Positions 46,207-54,995 of a stretch of 62,138 nt of DNA are shown piece after piece. Made by a program: the position numbers and the translations under genes. Position 1 is the first letter of the stretch, and every line of letters starts with the position of its first letter. Source of the stretch: Firmicutes bacterium UBA5201 (GTDB lineage Bacteria > Bacillota > Clostridia > Peptostreptococcales > Acidaminobacteraceae); contig DHVT01000004.1 of NCBI GenBank assembly GCA_002412775.1, forward strand, positions 1-62,138, written 5' to 3'. A model generated the notes under the pieces. That model was given only the letters and a program-made list of their open reading frames with translations. It searched no databases and was not told the DNA's origin.

Positions 46207-46837
46207 TAGCAAAAGTAAGCAGTATCCCAAGTACCAACGACAACATGGCCGCTACAAGCACTCTATATTCGGGTGGCAACAAAAACGTGATCGTGTGTGC
46301 CGGTATCCAAAAGAACGGGACCGTCTTCAAGACTACAAATCCAATAAAACCACTCCAGTCAATACGTTTCGCAACCTGTTCAACAGTTGGTTTCGAAACA
46401 TTCTCTCCAAATTTAAGATCCAAAAATGTATCCGTAAACCTGTGAAAAGCCATAAATGAAGGCGCAAAAGTCAAGTTCATAATCGCACTGATCAACAATG
46501 CAGTTATGAAAGGACTATCCTTACCAATCAAATACCCCTGTTGAATCGCATGGTTCACTCCACCGGCAAAGACTTGGAATATAAGAGTGATGACCATACC
46601 GAGTACGCCCCAGATCACAACACGCCAAATGAATCCAGGCGCTTTTTCCCAGTTGCCTTTTTTCAAACGCACAACAAGCATTTCACCCATAGTTGCGAGC
46701 AAAGCAAACTTAAGGAATCCACCAATATATGGATGAGCCGCTGTGGAAGACACAAAAATCTCATGTGTTGCAGGGAACACAACAAAAGCTATAAAGGCAA
46801 GTAAAATGCCTCCCCAAATAAAATCACCTTTTTTCAA
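46199..46837 (-). CDS. Six-helix membrane protein of unknown function
   Basis: I do not recognise the family. The 212 residues have about six hydrophobic segments (roughly 8-26, 39-57, 71-95, 108-130, 160-183, 185-207), a few conserved-looking His and Pro residues inside them (FPATHEIF, FMAFHRF, IPAHTITFLLPP), and no signal peptide. Initiation is at TTG (46837) after GAGGTGTAGAG, a leader nearly identical to trmB's. Its final codons lie inside a 14-base hairpin stem. A transport or envelope role is possible but cannot be shown. Confidence 0.7.
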   Translation of the reverse strand: MKKGDFIWGGILLAFIAFVVFPATHEIFVSSTAAHPYIGGFLKFALLATMGEMLVVRLKKGNWEKAPGFIWRVVIWGVLGMVITLIFQVFAGGVNHAIQQGYLIGKDSPFITALLISAIMNLTFAPSFMAFHRFTDTFLDLKFGENVSKPTVEQVAKRIDWSGFIGFVVLKTVPFFWIPAHTITFLLPPEYRVLVAAMLSLVLGILLTFAKR

Positions 46838-46860
46838 CTCTACACCTCTTCATCAAATGT

Positions 46861-47991
46861 TTATCCCTCAAATTCAAGTGCAACTTCTTTTAACATTTGG
46901 ATAATTTGAATTTTTTGTGGACATTGTGGTTCACAAAGACCACATTCCTTACAATTGCTGGCTTTTGCTTCAGCCGCTGACGCATTGTATTGCTCTTTTA
47001 TCGAATCGACGGCATTGAAGATATGGGCGCGATTGTAAAGTGTGAACGATCTTGGGATTTCAACACCGTGTGGACAAGGCATGCAATACTTGCACTGTGT
47101 ACACGGCACCTTTACTCTGGACTCGTAAGTGGCTCTGACGCGTTCAACCAGCGCAAGGTCTTCGTCATCCAGTGAACCCGGCAACAAGCGATCCGCAATT
47201 TCAATATTTTCTTTCAGCTGTTCCATGGAGGACATGCCACTGAGTACGACTTTCACGTTTTCAAAGTTCGCCACAAACTGAAGTGCCCATTCCACTGGAG
47301 ATTTCTTGTCGGTGTGCGATGCCCATAACGCTTCCACATCTTCAGGTGGCGAAGCGAGCATTCCCCCTTTGAGAGGTTCCATCACGATTACCGGCAATCC
47401 TTTTGACGCTGCGTAGTTTAGACCTTCAGTCCCGGCTTGTTCATTTACATCCATATAATTGAACTGAATCATACATAAGTCCCACTCGTATCCATCCACT
47501 ATTTCTTTGAACTGATCGAGATTGTCATGAAACGAAAAACCGACATGCTTGATTTTGCCACTTGCTTTTGCTCGCTCAATCGCTTCAAAAACATTGATTT
47601 TCTTCAAATTTTCCCATCTGTCTTTTCCAAGTGCATGCATAAGGTAAATGTCAAGATGGTCAGTTTGAAGCTTCTCAAGCTGCTCGTCCAGATACTTGTC
47701 AAAATCCTCTTGTTCGTTTAATAGCCAAGTCGGTGCTTTTGAGATCAGAATGACGCGCTCACGATATCCGTCTTTAAGCGCTTCTCCTAAAAAAGTCTCA
47801 CTGTTTCCACCATGATAAGGGTATGCCGTATCCACGTAATTGACACCATGATCGATTGCGTACCTGATCATTTCAGTACCCTTTTTGTAATCAATTTTAT
47901 CAGAATCGCCTTCAACTATAGGCAATCTCATACAACCAATGCCCAATACCGAAGCATCCAAACCTGTTTTCCCAATAGTCCTATATATCAT
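46861..47991 (-). CDS. Aldo/keto reductase with C-terminal ferredoxin-like domain
   Basis: The 376 residues join an aldo/keto reductase barrel (about 1-280) to a cysteine-rich tail. Barrel motifs include VNYVDTAYPYHGGNSE with the catalytic Tyr, HLDIYLMHALG with the catalytic His, and VVLSGMSSMEQL. The tail has CTQCKYCMPCPHGVEIPR and CKECGLCEPQCPQ, which suggests one or two [4Fe-4S] clusters. Such fused reductases are common in anaerobes; the substrate is unknown. GGAGGGTAT precedes the ATG. It has its own promoter at 48036-48064. Confidence 0.9.
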   Translation of the reverse strand: MIYRTIGKTGLDASVLGIGCMRLPIVEGDSDKIDYKKGTEMIRYAIDHGVNYVDTAYPYHGGNSETFLGEALKDGYRERVILISKAPTWLLNEQEDFDKYLDEQLEKLQTDHLDIYLMHALGKDRWENLKKINVFEAIERAKASGKIKHVGFSFHDNLDQFKEIVDGYEWDLCMIQFNYMDVNEQAGTEGLNYAASKGLPVIVMEPLKGGMLASPPEDVEALWASHTDKKSPVEWALQFVANFENVKVVLSGMSSMEQLKENIEIADRLLPGSLDDEDLALVERVRATYESRVKVPCTQCKYCMPCPHGVEIPRSFTLYNRAHIFNAVDSIKEQYNASAAEAKASNCKECGLCEPQCPQKIQIIQMLKEVALEFEG

Positions 47992-48035
47992 ATACCCTCC
48001 ATTGTTATTACTTCTATACTCGAAACATCACTAAC

Positions 48036-48064
48036 ATTTTACGTTATTTGGACGGTCTAGTCAA
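48036..48064 (-). promoter_or_regulatory. Promoter of the aldo/keto reductase gene
   Basis: TTGACT (48064-48059), 17 bases, TAAAAT (48041-48036) on the minus strand, overlapping a TCAATTGA palindrome and close to the upstream gene's stop codon. Confidence 0.55.
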
Positions 48065-48068
48065 TTGA

Positions 48069-48452
48069 CTAACGAGTTTTGAGGAGGCTTGAATTGAGAT
48101 CTTTATCTTCGATGATCCAGGATTGGTTGAACTTGAATCGAATATCTTCGAGAATCTTTTCGCCTTTTTCAATTGAAGACTCATCAGGTGAGCCATTTGA
48201 ATCCTCGGTTTTTATAAGCAGTTGAATTTCAGTGCAGTATTCTGTTTTCTGGGTACATTGCATCAAATGGAACTCAAAGACCAAGTTCTGGTGATCTGAA
48301 TCATCAAATCTCCATAGGACCTGGTTGTCATTCACCTGATCAATATAGGTGGGAATATTCGCAGTCCATTTCTGAATGCGCTGTTCAGAGCTGAGCATTC
48401 TTAGGGCATTGATCACATCCGTGTTCAGTCGCGTTTTTCTTCTTATGAACAT
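48069..48452 (-). CDS. Hypothetical protein, possibly SRPBCC/START-like
   Basis: A 127-residue soluble protein I cannot name. An alternating pattern of strands with a central WRFDDSDHQNLVFEFHL and a C-terminal helix (ESSIEKGEKILEDIRFKF) is reminiscent of small SRPBCC ligand-binding domains, but the match is weak. The start at 48452 follows GGAGGATGAA; a GTG-initiated form would be four residues longer. It lies between the nifJ terminator and the aldo/keto reductase promoter. Confidence 0.6.
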   Translation of the reverse strand: MFIRRKTRLNTDVINALRMLSSEQRIQKWTANIPTYIDQVNDNQVLWRFDDSDHQNLVFEFHLMQCTQKTEYCTEIQLLIKTEDSNGSPDESSIEKGEKILEDIRFKFNQSWIIEDKDLNSSLLKTR

Positions 48453-48476
48453 TTCATCCTCCACTGGTTCAGATAA

Positions 48477-48524
48477 AGAAAAGCCTGTTCCAAAGGCCGT
48501 TTGTCGACACTTCGGAACAGGCTT
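48477..48524 (-). terminator. Terminator of nifJ
   Basis: AAGCCTGTTCC (48481-48491) and GGAACAGGCTT (48514-48524) form an 11-base stem with a U-rich tail on the minus strand, eleven bases after the nifJ stop. Confidence 0.85.
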
Positions 48525-48535
48525 CTCATTAGGTC

Positions 48536-51500
48536 CTAGAATTCCATTTTAGACATTCTCACATAACCTTCGTATCGATTCTTTGCTTGTGCTTCCGCAG
48601 TCACAAATAATTCTTCGGCATGCTCAGGATTTGAATTTTTGAGAGTAGTGTAACGTGTTTCACCCATCAAGAAGTCTCTGAAGTTTGTAGTAGGTGCTTT
48701 TGAATCCAGGAAGAACGGATTCTTGCCTTCAGCTCCAACTCTTGGGTCAAAACGCCATAAATGCCAGTAGCCAGCTTCCACTGCCTCTTTCATTCTACGT
48801 TGAGTCGTTCCCATACCTGTTTTAATACCATGTGCGATACATGGAGCGTAACAGATGATGAGTGATGGTCCATCGTATGCTTCAGCTTCTTGCAATACTT
48901 TCAAGAAGTGGTTTTGATTTGCTCCCATGGATACTTGTGCCACATAGACATATCCATAAGTCGCAGCGATCATACCAAGGTCTTTCTTCTTGACTTTCAT
49001 ACCTGATGCAGCGAATTTTGCAACCGCTCCGACAGGTGTTGCTTTGGAAGCTTGACCGCCTGTGTTGGAATAAACTTCTGTATCGAATACCAATACATTT
49101 ACGTTTTCTCCACTTGCAAGTACATGGTCGAGGCCGCCGAATCCGATGTCGTATGCCCAACCATCGCCACCTACGATCCACATGGAACGCTTCACGAGGT
49201 AATCTTTATGGTTCTTGGCGAACTCAATCAATTTCTTGGCATCCGAATCTGTAACTTTATTGTTTTCAAGTACTTCGAGAACTTTCTTAGCGGCAGCTTT
49301 TGAAGCATCCGCATCGTCCATGCCTTCGATCCATGAGCCAAATGCATCTTTGACTTCTGAATCGACATCCATAGCGATTAAATTCTCAAAGTTTTCTTTC
49401 ATTTTGTTTCTGATGGTTTTCACTGCGATTGCCATACCATGACCATACTCGGCATTGTCTTCAAACAATGAATTCGCCCAAGCTGGACCTTTGCCTTCGG
49501 CATTTTTGGTATATGGTGTTGAAGGTGCTGAACCGCCCCAGATTGATGAACAACCTGTAGCATTGGCTACCATCATGCGATCTCCGTAAAGTTGAGTGAC
49601 TGCCTTCATATAAGGTGTCTCTCCACAACCTGCGCAAGCTCCTGAGAATTCGAAGAGCGGTTGAGCGAACTGTGATCCTTTTACAGTGTTAAGTGGCATT
49701 TTATCTGATTTATTATCCAATGCAATTGCAAAATTCCAGTTTTCAGACTGAACTTCAACTTGAGTTTCGATTGGTTTCATCACCAATGATTTTTGCTTGG
49801 AAGGACATACATCCGCACAGTTTCCACAACCAGTACAGTCATAAGGAGATACTTGAATCTTGTAGTTGAGACCTTCAAGTCCTTTACCGATTGCTGCTTT
49901 TGATACGAATCCCTCTGGCGCGCCGGCAAGTTCCTCATCTGTGATCAGGAATGGTCTGATAGCGGCATGTGGACATACATATGAACATTGGTTACATTGA
50001 ATACAATTGTCAACTTGCCATTCTGGAACATTTACAGCGATACCACGCTTTTCAAAAGCTGCTGAACCAGGCTCAAACGACCCGTCTTCTATGCCTTTGA
50101 ATGTGCTTACCGGTAAATCATCACCTTTTTGTGCTGCGATCGGTCTTAGGATGTTTGTGATGAACGATGGTTCGCCTTTAGCCTCAACACCTGTGGATTC
50201 TGCTGCATTAGCCCACTCAGCAGGAACTGGCACTCTAACCAATTTTTCTATTCCGAGATCTACTGCTTTATTGTTGAGTTCGACAATTTTGTCGCCTTTT
50301 GTGCCATATGATTTTTGGATGGCTTTTTTCAAGTATTTCACTGCCTCATCGAGTTCGATGACTTCAGCAAGTTTGAAGAATGCTGATTGCATGATCATGT
50401 TGATTCTGTTTCCAAGGCCAATTTCTTCCGCGATGCTTGTCGCATCGATTGTGTAGAATTGGATCTCGTTTTTAGCCATAAAGCGCTTCATTGCCGCTGG
50501 AAGTAATGCTGCAACTTCTTCTGTTGACCATTTGCAGTTGAGTACAAATTTTCCGCCTTTTTTAAGACCTTTCAACAAGTCGTACTGATAAACATAAGAC
50601 TGGTTGTGGCAAGCTACGTAATCCGCTTCGTCAATAAGATATGTTGAACGGATAGGTCTTTTACCGAATCTCAAGTGGGATACTGTGATACCACCTGATT
50701 TTTTGGAGTCATATGAGAAATAACCTTGTGCGTAAAGATCGGTTTCATCACCAATGATTTTGATTGCATTTTTGTTGGCACCGACAGTACCATCCGAACC
50801 AAGACCCCAGAATTTGCATCTGATTGTGCCTTCGCTCTCCGCAACAATGTTTTCTTCAATATTAAGTGATAAATGAGTCACGTCATCCACGATTCCGATT
50901 GTGAAATCATTGGCAGGTTGATCTTTCTTGAGTTCGTCGAATACTCGCTTGATGTGTGTAGGTGTAGTGTCTTTTGAACCAAGACCGTATCTACCGCCGA
51001 CAATCACTGGAGCATTTTCAGTTTCAAAGAACATGGTTCTGACATCTTTATATAATGGTTCTCCATCAGCACCTGGCTCTTTTGTTCTATCGAGTACGGC
51101 AATTTTCTTGACGCCAGCCGGTAAAACATCAAAGAAGTACTTGGAAGACCAAGGTCTGTAAAGTCTTACTTTTATGATACCAACTTTTTCACCGCGTGCG
51201 TTGAGGTAATCAATTGTTTCTTCAACAGCTTCTGCGACCGAACCCATCGCAATGATGATGCGGTCGGCATCTGGTGCGCCATAGTAGTCGAAAGGCTTAT
51301 ATGTTCTACCAGTCAATTCGCTGATTTCTTTCATATACTCTGCAACGATTCCTGGAACCGCTTCATAAAAACTATTGGATGCTTCTCTTGCCTGGAAGAA
51401 AATATCCGGGTTTTGAGCAGTTCCTCTTGTGAGTGGATGTTCAGGTGACAATGCCGCATTTCTGAATGCATTGACTGCATCGTGATCAACAAGTCTATCG

Positions 51501-52075
51501 AATTCTGCATAATCAATGACTTCAATCTTTTGCACTTCATGAGAAGTTCTGAAGCCATCAAAGAAATGAAGGAAAGGTATTCTGGATTTGATCGCTGCAA
51601 GGTGAGCAATACCGCCCAAATCCATAACTTCCTGAACAGAACTGGAAGCTAAAAGTGCAAAACCTGTTTGTCTTGCGGCCATTACGTCTGAATGGTCTCC
51701 GAAAATTGATAATGCATGTGAAGCCAATGCTCTTGCACTAACATGGAAAACGCCCGGCAACAATTCGCCTGCGATTTTGTACATGTTAGGAATCATCAAC
51801 AGCAAACCTTGTGAAGCAGTGAACGTCGATGTCAACGCTCCAGCTTGCAACGATCCGTGAACCGCACCTGCAGCACCGCCCTCAGATTGAAGCTCAGATA
51901 CCAATACGGGTTGACCAAAGATGTTCTTTTGTCCTATCGCAGCCCATTCGTCAACTGATTCCGCCATGTTGGACGATGGTGTTATAGGGTAGATTGCCGC
52001 AACATCTGTGAACGCATAAGCGACATATGCTGCAGCGGTGTTGCCATCCATGGTTTTCATAACTTTTTTACCCAT
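48536..52075 (-). CDS. nifJ: Pyruvate:ferredoxin (flavodoxin) oxidoreductase
   Basis: Oxidises pyruvate to acetyl-CoA and CO2, reducing ferredoxin. The single-chain 1179-residue enzyme has the N-terminal TPP-pyrimidine and CoA domains (YAFTDVAAIYPITPSSNMAE near 20). Two [4Fe-4S] motifs near 695-750 follow (CIQCNQCSYVCPHAAIRP and CTGCGNCADVCPSKQ). The C-terminal TPP domain has FSGACAGCGETPYMK, ATGCSSIWGGS and EVYSNTGGQASKATP. AAAGGAGGC precedes the ATG. It is the central catabolic enzyme of this region. Its promoter at 52114-52143 contains the shared TTGTATAC motif. Confidence 0.98.
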   Translation of the reverse strand: MGKKVMKTMDGNTAAAYVAYAFTDVAAIYPITPSSNMAESVDEWAAIGQKNIFGQPVLVSELQSEGGAAGAVHGSLQAGALTSTFTASQGLLLMIPNMYKIAGELLPGVFHVSARALASHALSIFGDHSDVMAARQTGFALLASSSVQEVMDLGGIAHLAAIKSRIPFLHFFDGFRTSHEVQKIEVIDYAEFDRLVDHDAVNAFRNAALSPEHPLTRGTAQNPDIFFQAREASNSFYEAVPGIVAEYMKEISELTGRTYKPFDYYGAPDADRIIIAMGSVAEAVEETIDYLNARGEKVGIIKVRLYRPWSSKYFFDVLPAGVKKIAVLDRTKEPGADGEPLYKDVRTMFFETENAPVIVGGRYGLGSKDTTPTHIKRVFDELKKDQPANDFTIGIVDDVTHLSLNIEENIVAESEGTIRCKFWGLGSDGTVGANKNAIKIIGDETDLYAQGYFSYDSKKSGGITVSHLRFGKRPIRSTYLIDEADYVACHNQSYVYQYDLLKGLKKGGKFVLNCKWSTEEVAALLPAAMKRFMAKNEIQFYTIDATSIAEEIGLGNRINMIMQSAFFKLAEVIELDEAVKYLKKAIQKSYGTKGDKIVELNNKAVDLGIEKLVRVPVPAEWANAAESTGVEAKGEPSFITNILRPIAAQKGDDLPVSTFKGIEDGSFEPGSAAFEKRGIAVNVPEWQVDNCIQCNQCSYVCPHAAIRPFLITDEELAGAPEGFVSKAAIGKGLEGLNYKIQVSPYDCTGCGNCADVCPSKQKSLVMKPIETQVEVQSENWNFAIALDNKSDKMPLNTVKGSQFAQPLFEFSGACAGCGETPYMKAVTQLYGDRMMVANATGCSSIWGGSAPSTPYTKNAEGKGPAWANSLFEDNAEYGHGMAIAVKTIRNKMKENFENLIAMDVDSEVKDAFGSWIEGMDDADASKAAAKKVLEVLENNKVTDSDAKKLIEFAKNHKDYLVKRSMWIVGGDGWAYDIGFGGLDHVLASGENVNVLVFDTEVYSNTGGQASKATPVGAVAKFAASGMKVKKKDLGMIAATYGYVYVAQVSMGANQNHFLKVLQEAEAYDGPSLIICYAPCIAHGIKTGMGTTQRRMKEAVEAGYWHLWRFDPRVGAEGKNPFFLDSKAPTTNFRDFLMGETRYTTLKNSNPEHAEELFVTAEAQAKNRYEGYVRMSKMEF

Positions 52076-52113
52076 TAAAATAGCCTCCTTTAATCATTGT
52101 TGATTACAAATAC

Positions 52114-52143
52114 AGTATAGTATACAATATACACAACTGTCAA
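52114..52143 (-). promoter_or_regulatory. Promoter of nifJ
   Basis: Perfect TTGACA (52143-52138), an 18-base spacer and TATACT (52119-52114) on the minus strand, 38 bases before the ATG. The spacer ends in TTGTATAC (52127-52120), so a repressor bound there would occlude the promoter. Confidence 0.7.
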
Positions 52144-52412
52144 TCGACTCGCATCACTATTCTTCTTACATATTGTTAATTATTAAACAGTGTGTCGTCC
52201 CTACCAAAACGTTTCAGATTTATTATATAAGAGTTTTCTATCATTGTAAACCATTTAACGATTTCGGTACAACTGCATTATAACATATCTGTATTTTGTA
52301 TACAATGCATTAGACATTTCTACTCCCAATAAATTTAAACTATAATTATCCGTTTTTTTATTTTATAATGGTATCAGAACGAATACCAATTTTGCACAAA
52401 CGAGGTGAAAAA
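52144..52412. promoter_or_regulatory. nifJ-fprA intergenic region with a TTGTATACAA palindrome
   Basis: No gene is seen in this part of the divergent gap. At 52296-52305 there is a perfect 10-base palindrome TTGTATACAA. The 9-mer GTATACAAT occurs both here (52298) and in the nifJ promoter (52120), 178 bases apart. TGCATT and AATGCA flank the palindrome as outer inverted arms. A TATAAT at 52364-52369 is the probable -10 box of fprA, without a clear -35. Confidence 0.5.
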
Positions 52413-53621
52413 ATGAATTGCAGATTAAGCATTAAAGACAATGTCCATTGGATCGGTGTCAACGATAGGGAAACAACACTTTTTGAGAATTACTGGCCAC
52501 TTGAGAAAGGTGTCGCTTACAATTCCTATATCATCAATGATGAAAAAATAGCCATTATGGATACTGTCAAATTCAATAAAACAACAGAATACCTTGAAAA
52601 AATCAAAGAAATCATAGGCGATCGTCCTGTAGACTATTTGATTGTCAACCATATGGAGCCGGACCATTCAGGTTCCATGCTCGCTCTACTTGGCGCTTAT
52701 CCGGATATGCAAATTGTCGGCAACAAAAAGACCTTTCCTTTTATAGAAGGCTTTTATGGCATCACCAAAAATTATCACATCATCGACGATGGCGATACGC
52801 TTGATCTCGGTGAACATAAGTTGAGATTTTATCTTACTCCAATGGTTCACTGGCCTGAAACCATGATGACATACGATGAAACGAGTAAAATACTATTTTC
52901 AATGGATGCTTTTGGAGGATTTGGCGCCCTTGATGGCGGAATTTTTGACGATGAGATCAATTTTGAATTCTATGAAGACGAAACTCGCCGTTACTATTCC
53001 AATATAGTCGCCAAATACAGCCCCATGGTTCAAAGAAGCCTAAAAAAACTAAGCGGTCTGGATATTCAAATGATCGCACCGACCCATGGTCCCGTATGGC
53101 GAACCAATCCAGGAAAAATAATTGATCTTTATGACAAATGGTCCAGATTTGAAGCCGAAAAAGGGATTGTCATCGTATATGGTTCCATGTATGGCAACAC
53201 AGCAAAAATGGCGGATTATCTCGCCAGAATCGCTGCAGAAAACGGCATCAAGAACGTCAAGGTTTTCGATGCTTCAAAAACACACAGCTCGTATATCCTC
53301 AGTGAGATTTGGAAGTACAAATCTGTGATCATAGGTTCATGTGCTTACAATACAAAAGTATTCTCGTCCGTCGAGACGGTACTTGCCAAACTCGGCAATT
53401 CGGGCCTTAAGGACAGATTCATCTCCGTCTTCGGGAATAAATCCTGGTCTGGCGGTGGTGTTTCTGGCATCGAAAAATTCGTGGAAGAAATCGGTTGGGA
53501 AAAGATAGGACCATCCATTGAAGCGACATTCTCCCCGAAAGATGCGGAATTTTCGGCAATGAATGCCATGGCTAGGGAAATCGCAAATAAACTGAATGAG
53601 ATTTATGGCATCGAAGAATAA
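52413..53621 (+). CDS. fprA: Flavodiiron protein (FprA-type NO/O2 reductase)
   Basis: Cytosolic oxygen and/or nitric-oxide scavenger. The 402 residues have a metallo-beta-lactamase domain with the diiron ligands NHMEPDHSG (His80, Glu82, Asp84, His85). A C-terminal flavodoxin domain from about 250 carries VYGSMYGNTAKM for FMN. The start at 52413 follows GAGGTG; an open extension to 52368 lacks a site. Placed opposite nifJ, it could protect the oxygen-labile PFOR. No rubredoxin domain or gene is visible. Confidence 0.95.
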   Translation: MNCRLSIKDNVHWIGVNDRETTLFENYWPLEKGVAYNSYIINDEKIAIMDTVKFNKTTEYLEKIKEIIGDRPVDYLIVNHMEPDHSGSMLALLGAYPDMQIVGNKKTFPFIEGFYGITKNYHIIDDGDTLDLGEHKLRFYLTPMVHWPETMMTYDETSKILFSMDAFGGFGALDGGIFDDEINFEFYEDETRRYYSNIVAKYSPMVQRSLKKLSGLDIQMIAPTHGPVWRTNPGKIIDLYDKWSRFEAEKGIVIVYGSMYGNTAKMADYLARIAAENGIKNVKVFDASKTHSSYILSEIWKYKSVIIGSCAYNTKVFSSVETVLAKLGNSGLKDRFISVFGNKSWSGGGVSGIEKFVEEIGWEKIGPSIEATFSPKDAEFSAMNAMAREIANKLNEIYGIEE

Positions 53622-53661
53622 AAAATCCCCACCGGCTCATAATGAGCAAGGTGGGGATTTT
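53622..53661. terminator. Bidirectional terminator between fprA and the CoA-transferase gene
   Basis: AAAATCCCCACC (53622-53633) and GGTGGGGATTTT (53650-53661) form a perfect 12-base stem, with GCTCAT/ATGAGC pairing within the loop. It lies between two convergent stop codons and serves both strands. Confidence 0.9.
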
Positions 53662-53675
53662 CAATGTAAGAAGGA

Positions 53676-54995
53676 TTACCAGATCATCATTTTTTCCGCC
53701 TCCGACTCGAGCATTGACCTGAAGTTCGGATGGGCAATGGCAATCAAACGCTTCACGCGTTCTCTCACAGGAGTTCCTCTAAGTGCGGCAACACCATATT
53801 CGGTCACTACGAAATCCACATCGTTTCTGGATAAGGTGACTATGGCACCAGGCGTGAGCATCGGCACAATTTTCGATTTTTCTTCCAATTCACCTGTAAA
53901 TTTATTCTTGATTTGTGTCGTTGAGTAAAGCGCTATGAAAGATTTCCCGTTTTTGGCATTCTGGGCTCCGATAGCTGTATCCGCCTGACCACCGGTACCA
54001 CTGATTTGCCTTACTCCTACGGATTCGGAACAGCACTGTCCAGTCAGATCGATCTCAATGGAGGTGTTGATGGACACCATATTGTCATTTTGTCCGATCA
54101 CATAAGGATCATTCACATGTGTGCCTCTAAGAATATTGACCCCCGGATTGTCATCGATGAAGTCATACAGCTTTTTCGAACCCAGTGCAAATGCGGCAAT
54201 CAATTTGCCTTTATGCAGAGTCTTCCTGCTGTTGTCGATCGCTCCCGACTCATAAAGGTCCACCATTCCATCAGTGAGCATTTCCGTATGGATTCCAAGA
54301 TGCTTCTTTGTGGTCAACGCCATGGCGACAGCATTTGGAATTCCACCGATTCCAAGTTGAATTGTCGCTCCGTCTTCTATCAAGTCGGCAATGTATGCTC
54401 CTATGACCTTATCTTTTTCATTGGGTGTTCCATTGGACAGTTCAGGAAGTTCATAATCCGTCTCCACAAAATAGTCCACCTGTGAGATATGGACCAATGT
54501 ATCTCCAAATGATCTCGGGACATTGGGATTCACTTCAAGAACAACTAGATCCGCGATCTCCACCATATCTTTCTCATAGACGGCACTTGTCCCGAGCGAG
54601 ACATATCCGTGATGGTCAACAGGCGAACAATTTCCGAAATAGATGTTCGGCTTCTTATAGGAGACCCTCTTGGTGGATGCGAAGTGAAGGTGATTCGGAA
54701 TGAAAGTGATGTTTTTGTTCACATGAAGTTTTCTCATCATCCCACTGTAAAACCAACCTTCCATAAGAAAAGATCCCATATGTGCAGGATTGGTGAAAAA
54801 CTCGTATTCTCCCATTGGCAAACAATTGATCACATGGATGTCATCCAACCTGTGGGAATCATGATGTATATTTTCGAGAATGGAACGCGGTTCGGAAGCT
54901 CCAAGTCCTACAACAATATGATCGCCGGATTTTATCAGGGCAATAGCATCTTCCACACGTATTCTCTTTTTCTGATAAATCGTCTTATCGAACAT
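53676..54995 (-). CDS. Acetyl-CoA hydrolase/transferase family CoA-transferase
   Basis: Moves CoA between carboxylic acids. The family includes 4-hydroxybutyrate, butyrate and succinate CoA-transferases using acetyl-CoA. Of the 439 residues, the segment GIHTEMLTDGMVDL carries the likely catalytic Glu (about 238). FGNCSPVDHHGYVS, LGIGGIPNAVA and the late SRNDVDFVVTEYGVAALRG are family motifs. The start is at 54995 after GGAGGAG and overlaps the KAS III-like gene by 11 bases, showing coupled translation. The acyl substrate cannot be read from sequence. The operon is preceded by a sigma-54 promoter. Confidence 0.9.
   Translation of the reverse strand: MFDKTIYQKKRIRVEDAIALIKSGDHIVVGLGASEPRSILENIHHDSHRLDDIHVINCLPMGEYEFFTNPAHMGSFLMEGWFYSGMMRKLHVNKNITFIPNHLHFASTKRVSYKKPNIYFGNCSPVDHHGYVSLGTSAVYEKDMVEIADLVVLEVNPNVPRSFGDTLVHISQVDYFVETDYELPELSNGTPNEKDKVIGAYIADLIEDGATIQLGIGGIPNAVAMALTTKKHLGIHTEMLTDGMVDLYESGAIDNSRKTLHKGKLIAAFALGSKKLYDFIDDNPGVNILRGTHVNDPYVIGQNDNMVSINTSIEIDLTGQCCSESVGVRQISGTGGQADTAIGAQNAKNGKSFIALYSTTQIKNKFTGELEEKSKIVPMLTPGAIVTLSRNDVDFVVTEYGVAALRGTPVRERVKRLIAIAHPNFRSMLESEAEKMMIW

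Noticed and set aside
46124..46459. Plus-strand frame of 111 codons across the compound repeat
   Set aside because: It runs antisense to the membrane-protein gene, starts inside the repeat and has composition typical of an antisense shadow.
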